DNA of 14,475 nt from JBBQDK01 sp038319625 (lineage in GTDB: Bacteria > Pseudomonadota > Gammaproteobacteria > JBBQDK01): assembly GCA_038319625.1 (NCBI GenBank), contig JBBQDK010000065.1:1-14475 (forward strand), written 5' to 3'. Shown one piece after another: positions 1 to 7,528 of this stretch. The notes under the pieces are model-generated. The model ran no database searches. It was not told the DNA's origin and worked only from the letters and a program-made list of their open reading frames with translations. Within the stretch, counting starts at the first letter, position 1; each line of letters begins with the position of its first letter. A program made the position numbers and the translations under genes.

Positions 1-626
1 GTGGCTGCGAGGTGGCGCTGAGAGAATGTCAGCATCCGATCCAGACACTCGCGGCGAACAGTCCCTACCCAGCGCTCGGTGAAAGCGTTCGCTTGGGGAG
101 CGCGTACAGGAGTGCAGATAAGCCGGACCCCCTCGGCCTCAAAGACGGCATCGAAAGCGGCCGTGAACTTCGCATCGCGATCATGAATGAGGAAGCGGAA
201 GGACTCGTCACGCTCGCCTAGCGTCATCGTCAGGTTGCGCGCCTGCTGGACGACCCAGGCGCCGTCGGGGTTCCCGGTCAGGCCAGCGAGATGCACGCGC
301 CGACTTTGGAGCTCGATGAAGAACAGGACATAGATCCGTCGAAGAGACACGGTCTCGACCGTGAAGAAGTCGCAGGCGACGAGACTCGCCGCTTGCTGGC
401 GCAGGAATGCGCGCCACGTCAGTCGACCACGCTGCGGCGCCGGCGGCACGCCGCGGCGCCGTAGGAGGTTGCGCACCGAGGTCTCCGATACCGACAGCCC
501 GAGCTTCTTGAGCTCGCCGACGATCCGCTGATGACCCCAGCGTGGGTCCTCGCGCGCGAGCCGCAGGATCAGTGTGGCTAGCTCCGCAGCGAGTTTTGAC
601 GCCGTGAGCCCAATACTGCACCACTT
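1..626 (-). pseudogene. 5'-truncated DDE (rve) integrase-core transposase, runs off the left edge
   Basis: Read on the minus strand from 626 down to base 1, one open frame of about 208 codons encodes an integrase-core domain. The first catalytic Asp lies in ACDFFTVET (about 253-227 upward in the RNase H fold), followed by IYVLFFIELQSRRVHLAG; a second Asp lies in FLIHDRDAKFTAAFDAVF, and the catalytic Glu in TPVRAPQANAFTERWVGT. The triad is therefore present. The frame has no good start: it is closed upstream by TAG at 627-629. Relatives carry roughly 100 more N-terminal residues with the helix-turn-helix region, which are missing here. The 3' end lies outside the window. Such proteins (IS481/IS3-like integrase-core transposases) are common in high-GC bacteria, and this stretch is clearly GC-richer than the genes from 1725 onward. 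It abuts a divergently oriented IS21-type gene, so it was probably truncated by that element. Exact IS family is unsure. Confidence 0.75.
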
Positions 627-639
627 CTAGGAACCGAAA

Positions 640-1497
640 AGTGCGCCACTGTCGTCCGGTGGCGACCGGTGCCGTCGGAACGCTCGAGCTTCGGGAACGA
701 GATCGAGCGAAGGGCGGCGGAGAGGTGCGCAGCGTGATGGAGTGGGCTCAGGTCAGGACGCATGCAGCGGACGGGATGTCACAGCGGGAGATCGCAGCGC
801 GACTGGGGATCAATCGTCGGACGGTTGCCAGGTTGATGGCGGCGAGCGAGCCGCCGCGCTACGAACGGGCGCCGGCGGGTTCGACGCTCGATCCGCTGGA
901 GGCGGTGATCCGCGAGTTGCTGGAGCAGTGGGAGGACATCAAGGCGCCGCGCGTCACCGAGCTGTTGCGCGACGACTACGGCTACGTCGGGTCGGTCGAT
1001 TTGGTCCGCAAGCGCATGGCGGTCCTGCGGCCGCGCTCTGAGCGTGCGGCGCAGCGCACCGGCTACCGACCGGGGCAGGTGATGCAGGTCGATTGGGCGG
1101 AGATGCCTACCCGGCCGCGGATCCTCGGCCGGGAGCGGCGGGTCTACGCGCTGGTTTTCACGCTCCCGTTCTCGGGTGCCTCGACGGCGCACTTCACGTT
1201 TGACATGACGATCGAGTCGTTCCTGCAGGGTCACGTTGGTGCGTTTGAGTGGCTCGGCGGGGTTCCGCGCGAGTGCGTCTATGACAACCTGCGCTCGGCG
1301 GTCGCCCGGCGCGAGCAGGTCGACGGGCGCGACGTCGTCCATTGGAACGCGCGGTTCTCGCAGCTGCGCGGCCACTACGCCTTCCACGCAACCGCCTGCA
1401 CGCCCCAGACGCCCAGGGAGAGGGGCGCGGTCGAGGGAGCGGTCCGCCATCACAAGACGGGATTCTGGCCCGCCCGGCGGTTCGAGTCGCTTTCCGA
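640..1497 (+). mobile_element. IS21-family element remnant (left part only)
   Basis: The stretch holds the 5' part of an istA gene preceded by about 100 bases of non-coding DNA that probably contains the left IS end; bases near 643-680 contain short GC-rich repeated motifs (gtcgtccggtggcgaccggt), but I cannot fix the terminus. The partner ATPase gene istB and the right end are absent, because at about 1490-1500 the sequence switches to the 3' end of an unrelated transporter gene. The element is therefore a non-autonomous relic. Confidence 0.6.
737..1497 (+). pseudogene. istA: IS21-family transposase IstA, C-terminally truncated
   Basis: Translation from ATG 737 gives a typical IstA start: an N-terminal helix-turn-helix at residues about 15-35 (MSQREIAARLGINRRTVARL), then the DDE core. 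The first Asp is in QVMQVDWAEMP, the second in CVYDNLRSAV and the Glu in RERGAVEGAVRHHK, so all three catalytic residues remain. After FESLSD the IstA homology stops near 1497 and the frame continues for about 100 meaningless codons to 1795 antisense and out of frame to other genes. About 250 of the usual 400-500 residues are left. The start at 737 is preferred over the longer frame from 641, because a purine-rich GGAGAGG lies about 12 bases upstream and IstA proteins usually begin with M-E-W or similar. The C-terminal domain and IstB are missing, so it should not transpose by itself. Confidence 0.8.
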
Positions 1498-1718
1498 TCG
1501 GGTTGTTGCGCGGCGGGCCCGACATCGCACTTGTGGTCGGGATGACGATGTTGCTGGTCGTCATCATCGGCAGTCTGGTGGGTATGTCGCTGCCGTTCCT
1601 GCTCAGCCGCTTGCGGCTCGATCCCGCCACCGCCAGTGGGCCGCTGGTCACGACGATATCGGATGCGGTCGGCGTGCTGATCTATTTTTCGGTTGCCACG
1701 ATGGTGCTGAGCCCCTGA
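1495..1718 (+). pseudogene. mgtE: 3' fragment of an MgtE-type magnesium transporter
   Basis: After the IstA break the sequence reads, in a different frame from istA, about 73 residues that match the C-terminal membrane end of MgtE: GPDIALVVGMTMLLVVIIGS, then LVGMSLPFLLSRLRLDPATA, then SGPLVTTISDAVGVLIYFSV, ending in TMVLSP with TGA at 1716-1718. The pattern L-x-x-LGLDPA-x-SGP-x-x-TT-x-x-D-x-x-G is the hallmark of the last two MgtE transmembrane helices, which contribute to the Mg2+ pore. The N domain, CBS domains and first helices are gone, so no transport function is expected. It converges on the universal stress gene with only six bases between the two stop codons. In an intact ancestor mgtE and the stress gene would have been convergent neighbours. 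Confidence 0.75.
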
Positions 1719-1724
1719 TCGTGG

Positions 1725-2621
1725 CTATTCATCATGCGGGGCCGTGCGGCAAATTAAAACGTCGCAGGTCGCAGTCCGCAGCACCCGCCGTGTGACGCTG
1801 CCAAGCAGCGCTTGTCGGATCCAGCCTGTGTTGCCGGGACCCAGCACGATCAGGTCCACCTTCGGACTCCATGTCGCCCGCACAAGGGATGCCGCCGGAT
1901 CGCCTTCAATAACCCTCACCGTACTTCGTGTCGGACGATGATCCAGTGTTTTGGACAAGTCGCGCAGGTGAGCTTTCGCCCTGCGGATCAGGGCGTCACG
2001 ATGGGCCGCAATACTAGCCGTACCGGAGCCCGCACGCCGCATTAGCTCTTCGAACTGGATCGAAATGTACACGACATGAATAAGGTAGAGCCCGGTCAAC
2101 GGAAACAGCGTGTCCACGAAGGGCACAACCGCACCGGAGCCATCAGATGTGTCGATGGACACCACGACACGCTGATAGGCTTGCGTGACCGGTCGTTTGA
2201 CCACCAACACCGGTGCGCTGGTTGCGCGAATCACCCGGTCAGTTGTCGAACCAATGATTTTCTCAAACATCGAGTCGCCTTGGTGTGCCCGCATCACGAC
2301 CAGATCGGCGTTGATCTCCTCAATCAGCCCGATCAGGCGCAGGAACGGTGATCCGGTCTCAATACGAATATCGATCTCGTTAACGCCAACTACCTGTTTT
2401 GCAACTGCGATCTCGACGCATTCACGGGCGTCGAGCCGCATTTGATGCTGGATACGCCTCAGGTCCGTGGACGCAAAATTAAAACCGGTGAGGCTGTCTA
2501 TAACATGAACAATGGTGAGCCTTGCCCGGTGCGTTCTGACGATTTCCGCGGCACGCACCAGCACTGAATCATCCTGTGGGAACTGACCCACAGCGGCGAT
2601 GATGTTTTTAACTTGATCCAT
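1725..2621 (-). CDS. Universal stress protein with two tandem Usp domains
   Basis: The 298-residue protein contains two UspA folds, about residues 1-145 and 150-298. Each begins with a beta strand (KNIIAAVGQFPQDDS; YQRVVVSIDTSDGSG) and ends with the nucleotide-binding loop. The second loop, GPGNTGWIRQALLGSVTRRV, fits the G-2X-G-nX-G-S/T pattern of ATP-binding Usp proteins; the first, MRAHQGDSMFEKIIGSTTDR, keeps the GST end but has Arg in place of the first Gly. Tandem Usp proteins of this type (UspE-like) are cytoplasmic, bind nucleotide and are induced in starvation, respiratory or oxidative stress; the direct target is usually unknown. The start ATG at 2619-2621 has AGAGGG about nine bases upstream. 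A stress gene beside a magnesium transporter relic and a small-molecule oxidoreductase region is a common kind of context but not diagnostic. Confidence 0.9.
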   Translation of the reverse strand: MDQVKNIIAAVGQFPQDDSVLVRAAEIVRTHRARLTIVHVIDSLTGFNFASTDLRRIQHQMRLDARECVEIAVAKQVVGVNEIDIRIETGSPFLRLIGLIEEINADLVVMRAHQGDSMFEKIIGSTTDRVIRATSAPVLVVKRPVTQAYQRVVVSIDTSDGSGAVVPFVDTLFPLTGLYLIHVVYISIQFEELMRRAGSGTASIAAHRDALIRRAKAHLRDLSKTLDHRPTRSTVRVIEGDPAASLVRATWSPKVDLIVLGPGNTGWIRQALLGSVTRRVLRTATCDVLICRTAPHDE

Positions 2622-2634
2622 TGCACCACCCTCT

Positions 2635-3368
2635 TTGACTACTGAAAATCAGCTCAGCTTCCCTGGGAAAATGGTTGCCTGCAAATCAACCGTCATTATT
2701 GAACATAATACTACCTGCCCCTTACTGATGCCGGCAATTTCGTTGCTGACGCAAATTTCGGATCGGTCTTGTGATACGCAAGAGGAGTCTTGCTCTGGTC
2801 GGAAACCCGAGCATATAGCCTGGATGCACCAGGTTGAAAAGGTTATCTGCCAGTTTCCAGGGTATCAGGGAGTCACCTATAAAGTTCGAGGCGAGCAGAG
2901 AGAATGTCACGTAGTGTTTCGATTCGATGCGGTTGAACATCTGCCCGATTGGGAGGAGTCTGCCGTGCGCCGGGAATGGGTTCCAAAGATTGAGCACCTC
3001 GTCGAAGGTGATGACCGCATTGGCAGGTTAACCGGTCTGGGATTCCTCTTTGCAAATAAGCTTCACCCTAAAGCGCATAAAATAGTTCTGGTTCTGATAC
3101 CCGTTATCTTTAAATGGTGTCGGTAGTAACTCCACTCGTTTCATTGCCGCTTAACGCGTTGCCTGATACCCCGGATTGGTTGGCTCTGTTGCTACAGATT
3201 GTGCTGCAGGTCGTGCTTATGACCTATGTTGTAATGCCACGGGTCACCCGTTACCTGGCACGCTGGTTAGCGCGACAAACGCAATCCTCCGAACGTCCTG
3301 GCGTATCTGATTTTTCGAAGTTGCTTACACCAGTCCTTGCTCGATCATCGCATCGGCAACGCGCATGA
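2635..3368 (+). pseudogene. ABM-domain membrane protein, frameshifted
   Basis: Two overlapping frames together look like an antibiotic-biosynthesis-monooxygenase (ABM) domain followed by two membrane helices. The first frame (to TAG at 3124-3126) contains FPGYQGVTYKV, VVFRFDAVEHLPDWEESAVR, REWVPKIEHLVEGDDRIGRL and TGLGFLF, the usual ABM core. It enters a first hydrophobic segment KIVLVLIPVIFK. The second frame, from 3114, continues it as MVSVVTPLVSLPLNALP and then WLALLLQIVLQVVLMTYVVM, PRVTRYLARWL, the typical C-terminal helix of this family. Restoring one A in the tttaaatgg at 3111-3119 would join the frames. The N-terminal 50 or so residues do not resemble the family and there is no convincing start or ribosome site near 2635, so the 5' part may also be damaged. 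The second frame overlaps the convergent gdhA end by about 44 bases. Function of the family is uncharacterised. Confidence 0.65.
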
Positions 3369-4677
3369 ACCCGGCGATATTGGCGCCAAGTACAAGATTG
3401 CCGGGCGCATCGAATTTGAGCGCGGTGTCACGCGTGCGCGCGTAAATGCCCGCCATGATAGCTTTGAGCTGGATATCAACTTGTTCGAAAGTCCAGCGCT
3501 GCATGCTTGCATTTTGTGCCATCTCGAACTGGCTGGTGGCCACGCCTCCGGCATTGGCTGCTTTGCCTGGCCCGTAGAGTATTTTCGCATCAAGCAGTAA
3601 ATCGACCGCATCCGGCGTACTCGGCATGTTCGCGCCTTCGCTGACAGCGATACAACCGTTGTTCAGCAGTGCCTCGGCGTCCGCCCGGGTCAACTCATTT
3701 TGCGTTGCACCGGGGAAGGCCAGCTCGCCGGGTATGCGCCATACCGCATGGCCGTCTTCGGGATAGTCACCAAACGGAATAAAACGTGCACCTGCATGGC
3801 GCCGCACATACTCTGCAAGACTTATCTTCTCCACCTCCTTGAGGGACTTGAGCGTTTCCAGATTGATGCCGTCCGGATCGTGGATCGTGCCGGTGGAATC
3901 GGAGCAGGTAATCGGTCGGGCGCCGCATTGATAGAGCTTCTCGATCACGTGGATGGCCACGTTGCCGCCGCCGGACACCAGGCAATCGCGCCCCGCGAGC
4001 TCAAGGCCTTTGTCCGCGAGCATCTCCTGTGCAAAGTAGACACAACCGTAACCGGTCGCTTCTTTGCGGACCAGAGAGCCGCCCCACAATAGACTCTTGC
4101 CTGTGAGTACCCCTTCGAAGCGGCCCGTGAGGCGCTTGTACTGACCGAACAGATAACCGATCTCACGTGCGCCCACACCGATGTCCCCCGCCGGTACATC
4201 GATGTTGGGTCCGAGATGCCGATACATCTCGTTCATGAACGACTGACAAAAGCGCATGATTTCGGCATCAGTGCGTCCCTTGGGATCGAAATTCGCGCCG
4301 CCCTTCCCTCCGCCGATGGGCAGGCCGGTGAGCGCGTTTTTGAAGATCTGTTCGAAGCCGAGAAACTTGACGATGCTGGCATTGAGGCTGGGGTGAAAGC
4401 GCAAGCCTCCCTTATAAGGCCCCAGCGCCGAGTTGAATTCGATCCGATAGCCTTTATTGACATGGATATTGCCGTGATCGTCCATCCACGGCACGCGGAA
4501 CATGATCTGGCGCTCGGGTTCGACGATGCGCTCGATGATGGCGTGGCGGCGATATTTCTCCTGCGTCTCCAGCACCGCATGCAGAGACTCTAGAATCTCT
4601 TCCACCGCCTGATAGAACTCGGCCTGAGCCGGGCTGCTGCGCTGCAGCGCGATGATCGTTTCATGTACGTAGGTCAT
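3325..4677 (-). CDS. gdhA: NADP-specific glutamate dehydrogenase
   Basis: The 450-residue product makes glutamate from 2-oxoglutarate, ammonium and NADPH, an ammonium-assimilation route used when ammonium is plentiful. It has the length of the hexameric bacterial enzymes. Visible motifs: PYKGGLRFHP (87-96) and PIGGGKGG (120-127, with the active-site Lys at 125), VPAGDIGVGAREIGYL with catalytic Asp165, and a Rossmann dinucleotide fingerprint SGGGNVA at 235-241. The segment TCSDSTGTI after the second beta strand fits NADP(H) preference. The frame is open upstream to 4767, but the start MTYVHET at 4677 is chosen because homologues begin there and AAGG lies about eight bases ahead; the extra 30 residues are leader sequence. 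The gene is intact. It lies downstream of a broken YbiI-like zinc-finger gene on the same strand, and its leader and first four codons recur at 13799-14041. Confidence 0.96.
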   Translation of the reverse strand: MTYVHETIIALQRSSPAQAEFYQAVEEILESLHAVLETQEKYRRHAIIERIVEPERQIMFRVPWMDDHGNIHVNKGYRIEFNSALGPYKGGLRFHPSLNASIVKFLGFEQIFKNALTGLPIGGGKGGANFDPKGRTDAEIMRFCQSFMNEMYRHLGPNIDVPAGDIGVGAREIGYLFGQYKRLTGRFEGVLTGKSLLWGGSLVRKEATGYGCVYFAQEMLADKGLELAGRDCLVSGGGNVAIHVIEKLYQCGARPITCSDSTGTIHDPDGINLETLKSLKEVEKISLAEYVRRHAGARFIPFGDYPEDGHAVWRIPGELAFPGATQNELTRADAEALLNNGCIAVSEGANMPSTPDAVDLLLDAKILYGPGKAANAGGVATSQFEMAQNASMQRWTFEQVDIQLKAIMAGIYARTRDTALKFDAPGNLVLGANIAGFMRVADAMIEQGLV

Positions 4678-4883
4678 TGTTGTTACCTTTTTCCAACTCA
4701 ACAGACCACAAACGCAATCGACGACAGGTATAGGCCAGAGGGCGCGGCGAGGATTGTCCGCGACCAATGGCGCTCTACGGCGTGTCGATCAGATGCGACT
4801 ACCAGCCGGCTCGGCATTCCGTCATGAAGCGCAACTTGGACGCTGCGCGAAGACGACGGCCTAACCGGCACATTTTTTCGAGT
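4678..4883 (-). promoter_or_regulatory. gdhA leader and presumed promoter region (copy A of a duplicated segment)
   Basis: This 206-base non-coding gap between the zinc-finger gene and gdhA should carry the gdhA promoter and 5' UTR. I cannot fix -35/-10 boxes with confidence. The segment is matched by 13806-14041 in the same orientation. Blocks kept in both copies include aggtcattgttgttacct (ribosome site and start, 4671-4688), cacaaacgcaatcg (4707-4720), gaggattgtccgcgacc (4749-4765) and a block near 4840-4885. The block at 4749-4765 contains the imperfect dyad GTCGCGGAC when read on the minus strand, which could be an operator. The ribosome site reads AAGGTAACAACA before ATG. Confidence 0.55.
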
Positions 4884-5149
4884 CTACCTCAATTGGCTGT
4901 CTTAACTCGCCCGCCGATTGAAGCCGGCAAAAGTCGTATGCCGTTTGTCAGCTTCGGCCTGGCATTTACACACAAACGCACGCCGGGCACAGCTTTGCGC
5001 CGCGCCTCGTGAATCTCCGCATCGCATACCTCGCACTGACTCAAGCCCTCCCCTGCAGGCAGCCGACTCCTCACCCGGGAGACCGCCTCTTCCACGCTTG
5101 CATCAATTTGATTCTGCACCGCTCCGTCACGGGACCAGCCGCCAGCCAT
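4884..5149 (-). pseudogene. YbiI-like DksA/TraR C4 zinc-finger protein, frameshifted at the fourth cysteine
   Basis: From ATG 5147-5149 (AGGAG seven bases upstream) the frame reads MAGGWSRDGAVQNQIDASVE, the standard start of the small YbiI-like DksA/TraR zinc-finger family (about 88 residues in E. coli YbiI). Cysteines 39, 42 and 60 of the C4 finger are present (CEVC; GVRLC), but position 63, where the fourth Cys should stand, is Ala. The next frame supplies the missing end: tgc-cag follows immediately, then EAD and FNRRAS, just as in the family. One base has been lost in gtaaatgc at 4962-4969. The shifted frame runs to TGA at 4889-4891, and the restored frame meets a further TAA at 4902-4904 before the ancestral DSQLR-TAG at 4884-4886. 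Without a complete finger it is probably inactive. The family is thought to act on RNA polymerase, but its role is poorly known. A correct C-terminus exists at 14042-14125. Confidence 0.8.
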
Positions 5150-5227
5150 ACCAGACTCCTGTATCGAAAATTGTTCAACCCAAAGTTGCCGCCCGCAGAC
5201 GATCACTATAGCGCCCATAGAACCACT

Positions 5228-5435
5228 TCATAACCAGGGGGGAAACAGTGTGGCAAGCGTTATGACAATGATCATGTGCGCATAGGTTTCATCGCTGAAT
5301 ATACCACTGAATTCTGTCTGACTCAGCGAAAATCAGCCTCACTTCATCGCGCGGTATCAGCGCCATTAGGTGACAGAGCACAATTGTTTCCACTATTAGA
5401 GCTAATTGCGTTCTGACGCGAATGGCACTTACATA
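5228..5435 (-). pseudogene. C-terminal remnant of a Kef/NhaP-type cation:proton antiporter
   Basis: No long open frame remains, but on the minus strand one frame reads LMALIPRDEVRLIFAE (about 5320-5372), a clear echo of the GMxPRGEVgLIFA signature in the last part of monovalent cation:proton antiporters (CPA family). A second frame continues with SQTEFSGIFSDETYAHMIIV and ITLATLFPPWL, ending at TGA 5228-5230, which matches the closing helix of the same family. The two frames are joined by a frameshift near 5315-5325, and the conserved RGEV has become RDEV. Upstream of about 5435 stop codons break any further reading. The family exchanges K+ or Na+ for protons at the inner membrane; this fragment is non-functional. 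Confidence 0.5.
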
Positions 5436-5983
5436 ATTTTCTGAGAATAACCATTTATTCAAACTTTCTCTCTGGCAATCGCTCTGGATTAGGTCAGCAA
5501 CGGAAAATGTTTCAGTCGTCGTTTACAAGTAAGCCGCTACCTCGATAAAGGTGTATGACATCCCAGTTAAAAGTCCACTCGCCTACGCGACGATTAATTC
5601 CTTTTGCCCCGACTGGCCTGCGACCGTCACGGCTAGATATAACTTTGTTTGTATTCTCACTCGTCACACTCCGCCATGACTACCACAATGCCTCTACAGC
5701 AACTACAGCCGCTGCTGCATCTTCTCCGCTCTCGCTGCCGCTCATATTCCGAAAGGAGATGGGGTTTAAGTAAATGCCATTCTTCCCTGTCCCAGGTTTT
5801 TCTGTCTCTCACTCCTTCTGGTGTACATTTGGCGTCAACTGGTCGGAAGGCTGGCTAGAGGATTATCAGAGTGATTTACTTTTAATCATTCCGACCTATT
5901 TTTGATAAATCGCACGTTTGAGTACGCCACCTGGGGCTATATGCAGTAGAACTGTACAGAAGAGGAGCAACCAACAAATTGAT
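5436..5983. other. Intergenic stretch of about 550 bases with no supported gene
   Basis: The stretch is AT-richer than its surroundings. A plus-strand frame at 5555-5773 and a short one at 5774-5905 (MPFFPVPGFSVSHSFWCTFG) abut as TAA-ATG, and AAAGGAG occurs at 5751-5757. However, the first lacks a ribosome site, neither resembles a known protein, and the second has an over-long spacer. No tRNA, strong terminator or repeat was seen. It is probably decayed DNA between the antiporter relic and the oxidoreductase relic. Confidence 0.5.
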
Positions 5984-6643
5984 TTATCCTGACCCGGATT
6001 TCCCCAAGGCGTCGAGCACCAGATCCGCGCCCTGGTCATCGGTCAAGGCACGAACCTCAGCGACGAGATCCTGTTTAGTGATGTCGATAATGGCATCGGC
6101 GCCGGACGGATTATCTGACGATCTCGCCGCACCGATGGCGCGCGCCTGCTTCCAGTGTGCAATTTGCGTTGCGACGCGACCCACCGCGCCGGAAACGCCG
6201 GTGACGAGGACGGTCTCGCCGGCCTGGATTTCACCAGCGGTGATCAGCGCGGACTAGGCAGCCAGATACGGCACGCCGATCACCGCCGCCTGCTCCATGC
6301 TCATTTGCGCTGGTTTGCGGCTGACCCATGCCGAGGGCATCACAAAATACTTCGCATGCGCGCCATCACGCGCCACACCGAAACCCGACCCGCTGCCCCA
6401 GACGTCCTCCCCTTTGCGACCGTCGCTGGCAACGATCGTACCGGCATAGTCGCGTCCCGGTATCCGCGGCATGCTGGACTTGAAGTGTCCTGCAATATTT
6501 TTCACGTCGCTGGGATTGATCGCCGTGGCCGCCACCTTTACCAGTACCTCGCCGATGCCTGGCTGGGGCATCTCGCGCTCCTGCAACTTGAGCGCGGAAG
6601 GCGGACCGTAATGGTCGAAACACCAGACTTTCATCTTGCGCAT
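5984..6643 (-). pseudogene. MDR-family quinone oxidoreductase, amber codon and missing 3' end
   Basis: The frame begins at ATG 6641-6643 with AAGGAG eight bases upstream and reads MRKMKVWCFDHYGPPSALKL, the GroES-like N-domain of NADPH:quinone oxidoreductase-type medium-chain dehydrogenases (INPSDVKNIAGHF, PRIPGRDYAGTI). At residue 130 (6254-6256) a TAG replaces the Trp codon of the usual YLAAWSAL, a one-base change. The same frame then continues normally: ALITAGEIQAGETVLVTG, VSGAVGRVATQIAHWK (the NADPH-binding AxxGxxG-type loop is SGAVGR), SGADAIIDITKQDLVAEVRA, and DQGADLVLDALGK. It ends at TAA 5984-5986, about 120 residues short of the family's usual 320-340. Two independent lesions make it a pseudogene. 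No zinc-ligand set is evident, so it belongs to the zinc-free quinone reductase branch. It lies 67 bases downstream of the pirin gene and was probably cotranscribed with it. Confidence 0.85.
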
Positions 6644-6710
6644 GACGGATGCTCCTTCGGATGGACAATTGACGGCCGTGCCGGCGACGGTTCCGGCGAC
6701 GCACGAAACC

Positions 6711-7433
6711 TCACGGCATTTGCGGCACTTCCTGCGGTCGCAAATCGAACACCAGCACCTCGGCGTTGTTGCCGGCGGTTAGCTGCAGCGTCTGCGGGTT
6801 GCGCAGGCGCACGCCGTCACCGGCTTCCAGCTTCACGCCGTTGAGTTCGACACTGCCGCGGGCAACATGCACATACGCATGGCGGTTCTGGTCCAGCGTC
6901 AAGGTGGCGTTTTCATCGCCGTCGAACAGACCGGCGTAGACATTGGTGTCCTGCTGGATGCGCAGCGAGCCGTCGCGGCCATCCGGCGAAATGATCAGGC
7001 GCAGGCGTCCACGCTTGTCCGCTTCGCTGAAGTGTTGTTGCTGGTAGACCGGTTTGCCACTGGTGTGGTCCGGCACGATCCAGATCTGCAGGAAGTGCAC
7101 GGGCTCATCCTCGGAACCGTTGAACTCGCTGTGTGTGACACCGCTGCCGGCGCTCATCAGCTGCACATCGCCGGGCTTGATCTGCGAGCCGGTACCCATG
7201 CTGTCGCTGTGTGCCAGGGTGCCTTCCAGCACGTAGGAAAAGATCTCCATGTCGCGGTGCGGATGGGTGCCAAAGCCCTGGCCCGGCGTCACGCGATCCT
7301 CGTTAATCACGCGCAAATCGGAGAAGCCGGTCTGATCGGGGTCCCGGTAGTCGGCGAACGAAAAAGTATGGCGCGAGCTCAGCCAGCCGTGCTCGGCCAC
7401 GCCGCGGTCAGCGGCCTTGCGTACTTGTATCAT
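6711..7433 (-). CDS. Pirin-family protein (YhhW-like bicupin)
   Basis: The 240-residue product has the size and bicupin layout of bacterial pirins. The first cupin carries the four metal ligands: His57 and His59 in GFGTHPHRDMEIFSYVLEG, His101 and Glu103 in GSGVTHSEFN. The start MIQVRKAADRG resembles YhhW and has the early HTFSFADYRDP signature. The ATG at 7431-7433 has GAGGAG seven bases upstream; a longer open frame to 7649 is antisense-like noise over the upstream transporter end. Pirins of this type bind iron or another divalent metal in the cytoplasm, and some, including YhhW, oxidise quercetin; the natural substrate is usually unknown. It sits 95 bases after the MFS exporter and 67 bases before a quinone-oxidoreductase relic, an arrangement that suggests a former redox or quinone/phenolic detoxification operon (inference). 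Confidence 0.92.
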   Translation of the reverse strand: MIQVRKAADRGVAEHGWLSSRHTFSFADYRDPDQTGFSDLRVINEDRVTPGQGFGTHPHRDMEIFSYVLEGTLAHSDSMGTGSQIKPGDVQLMSAGSGVTHSEFNGSEDEPVHFLQIWIVPDHTSGKPVYQQQHFSEADKRGRLRLIISPDGRDGSLRIQQDTNVYAGLFDGDENATLTLDQNRHAYVHVARGSVELNGVKLEAGDGVRLRNPQTLQLTAGNNAEVLVFDLRPQEVPQMP

Positions 7434-7528
7434 GATGTTTCTCCTCATTGACGGGATAGCAGTGGAGCCATGCTCCTGCGAAATCGACGCGATCAGGTTG
7501 TCCGGATGCGGCGCAGATTGAATCGCGA

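Noticed and set aside
208..624. Minus-strand frame of 138 codons beginning MVQYWAHG
   Set aside because: It is out of frame with the integrase-core homology and has the low-complexity composition of a GC-rich shadow.
779..1651. Minus-strand open frame of 290 codons
   Set aside because: It is the arginine/proline-rich antisense shadow of GC-rich istA and crosses the istA/mgtE junction.
5555..5905. Possible leader peptide or attenuator (Thr/Ala-rich TATTAAAA and, in another frame, Leu-rich MTTTMPLQQLQPLLHLL)
   Set aside because: There is no amino-acid biosynthetic gene downstream on that strand, no clear terminator/antiterminator pair and poor ribosome-site spacing.
6867..7451. Plus-strand frame of 194 codons opposite pirin
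   Set aside because: Shadow of the pirin gene; no start signals or domain.
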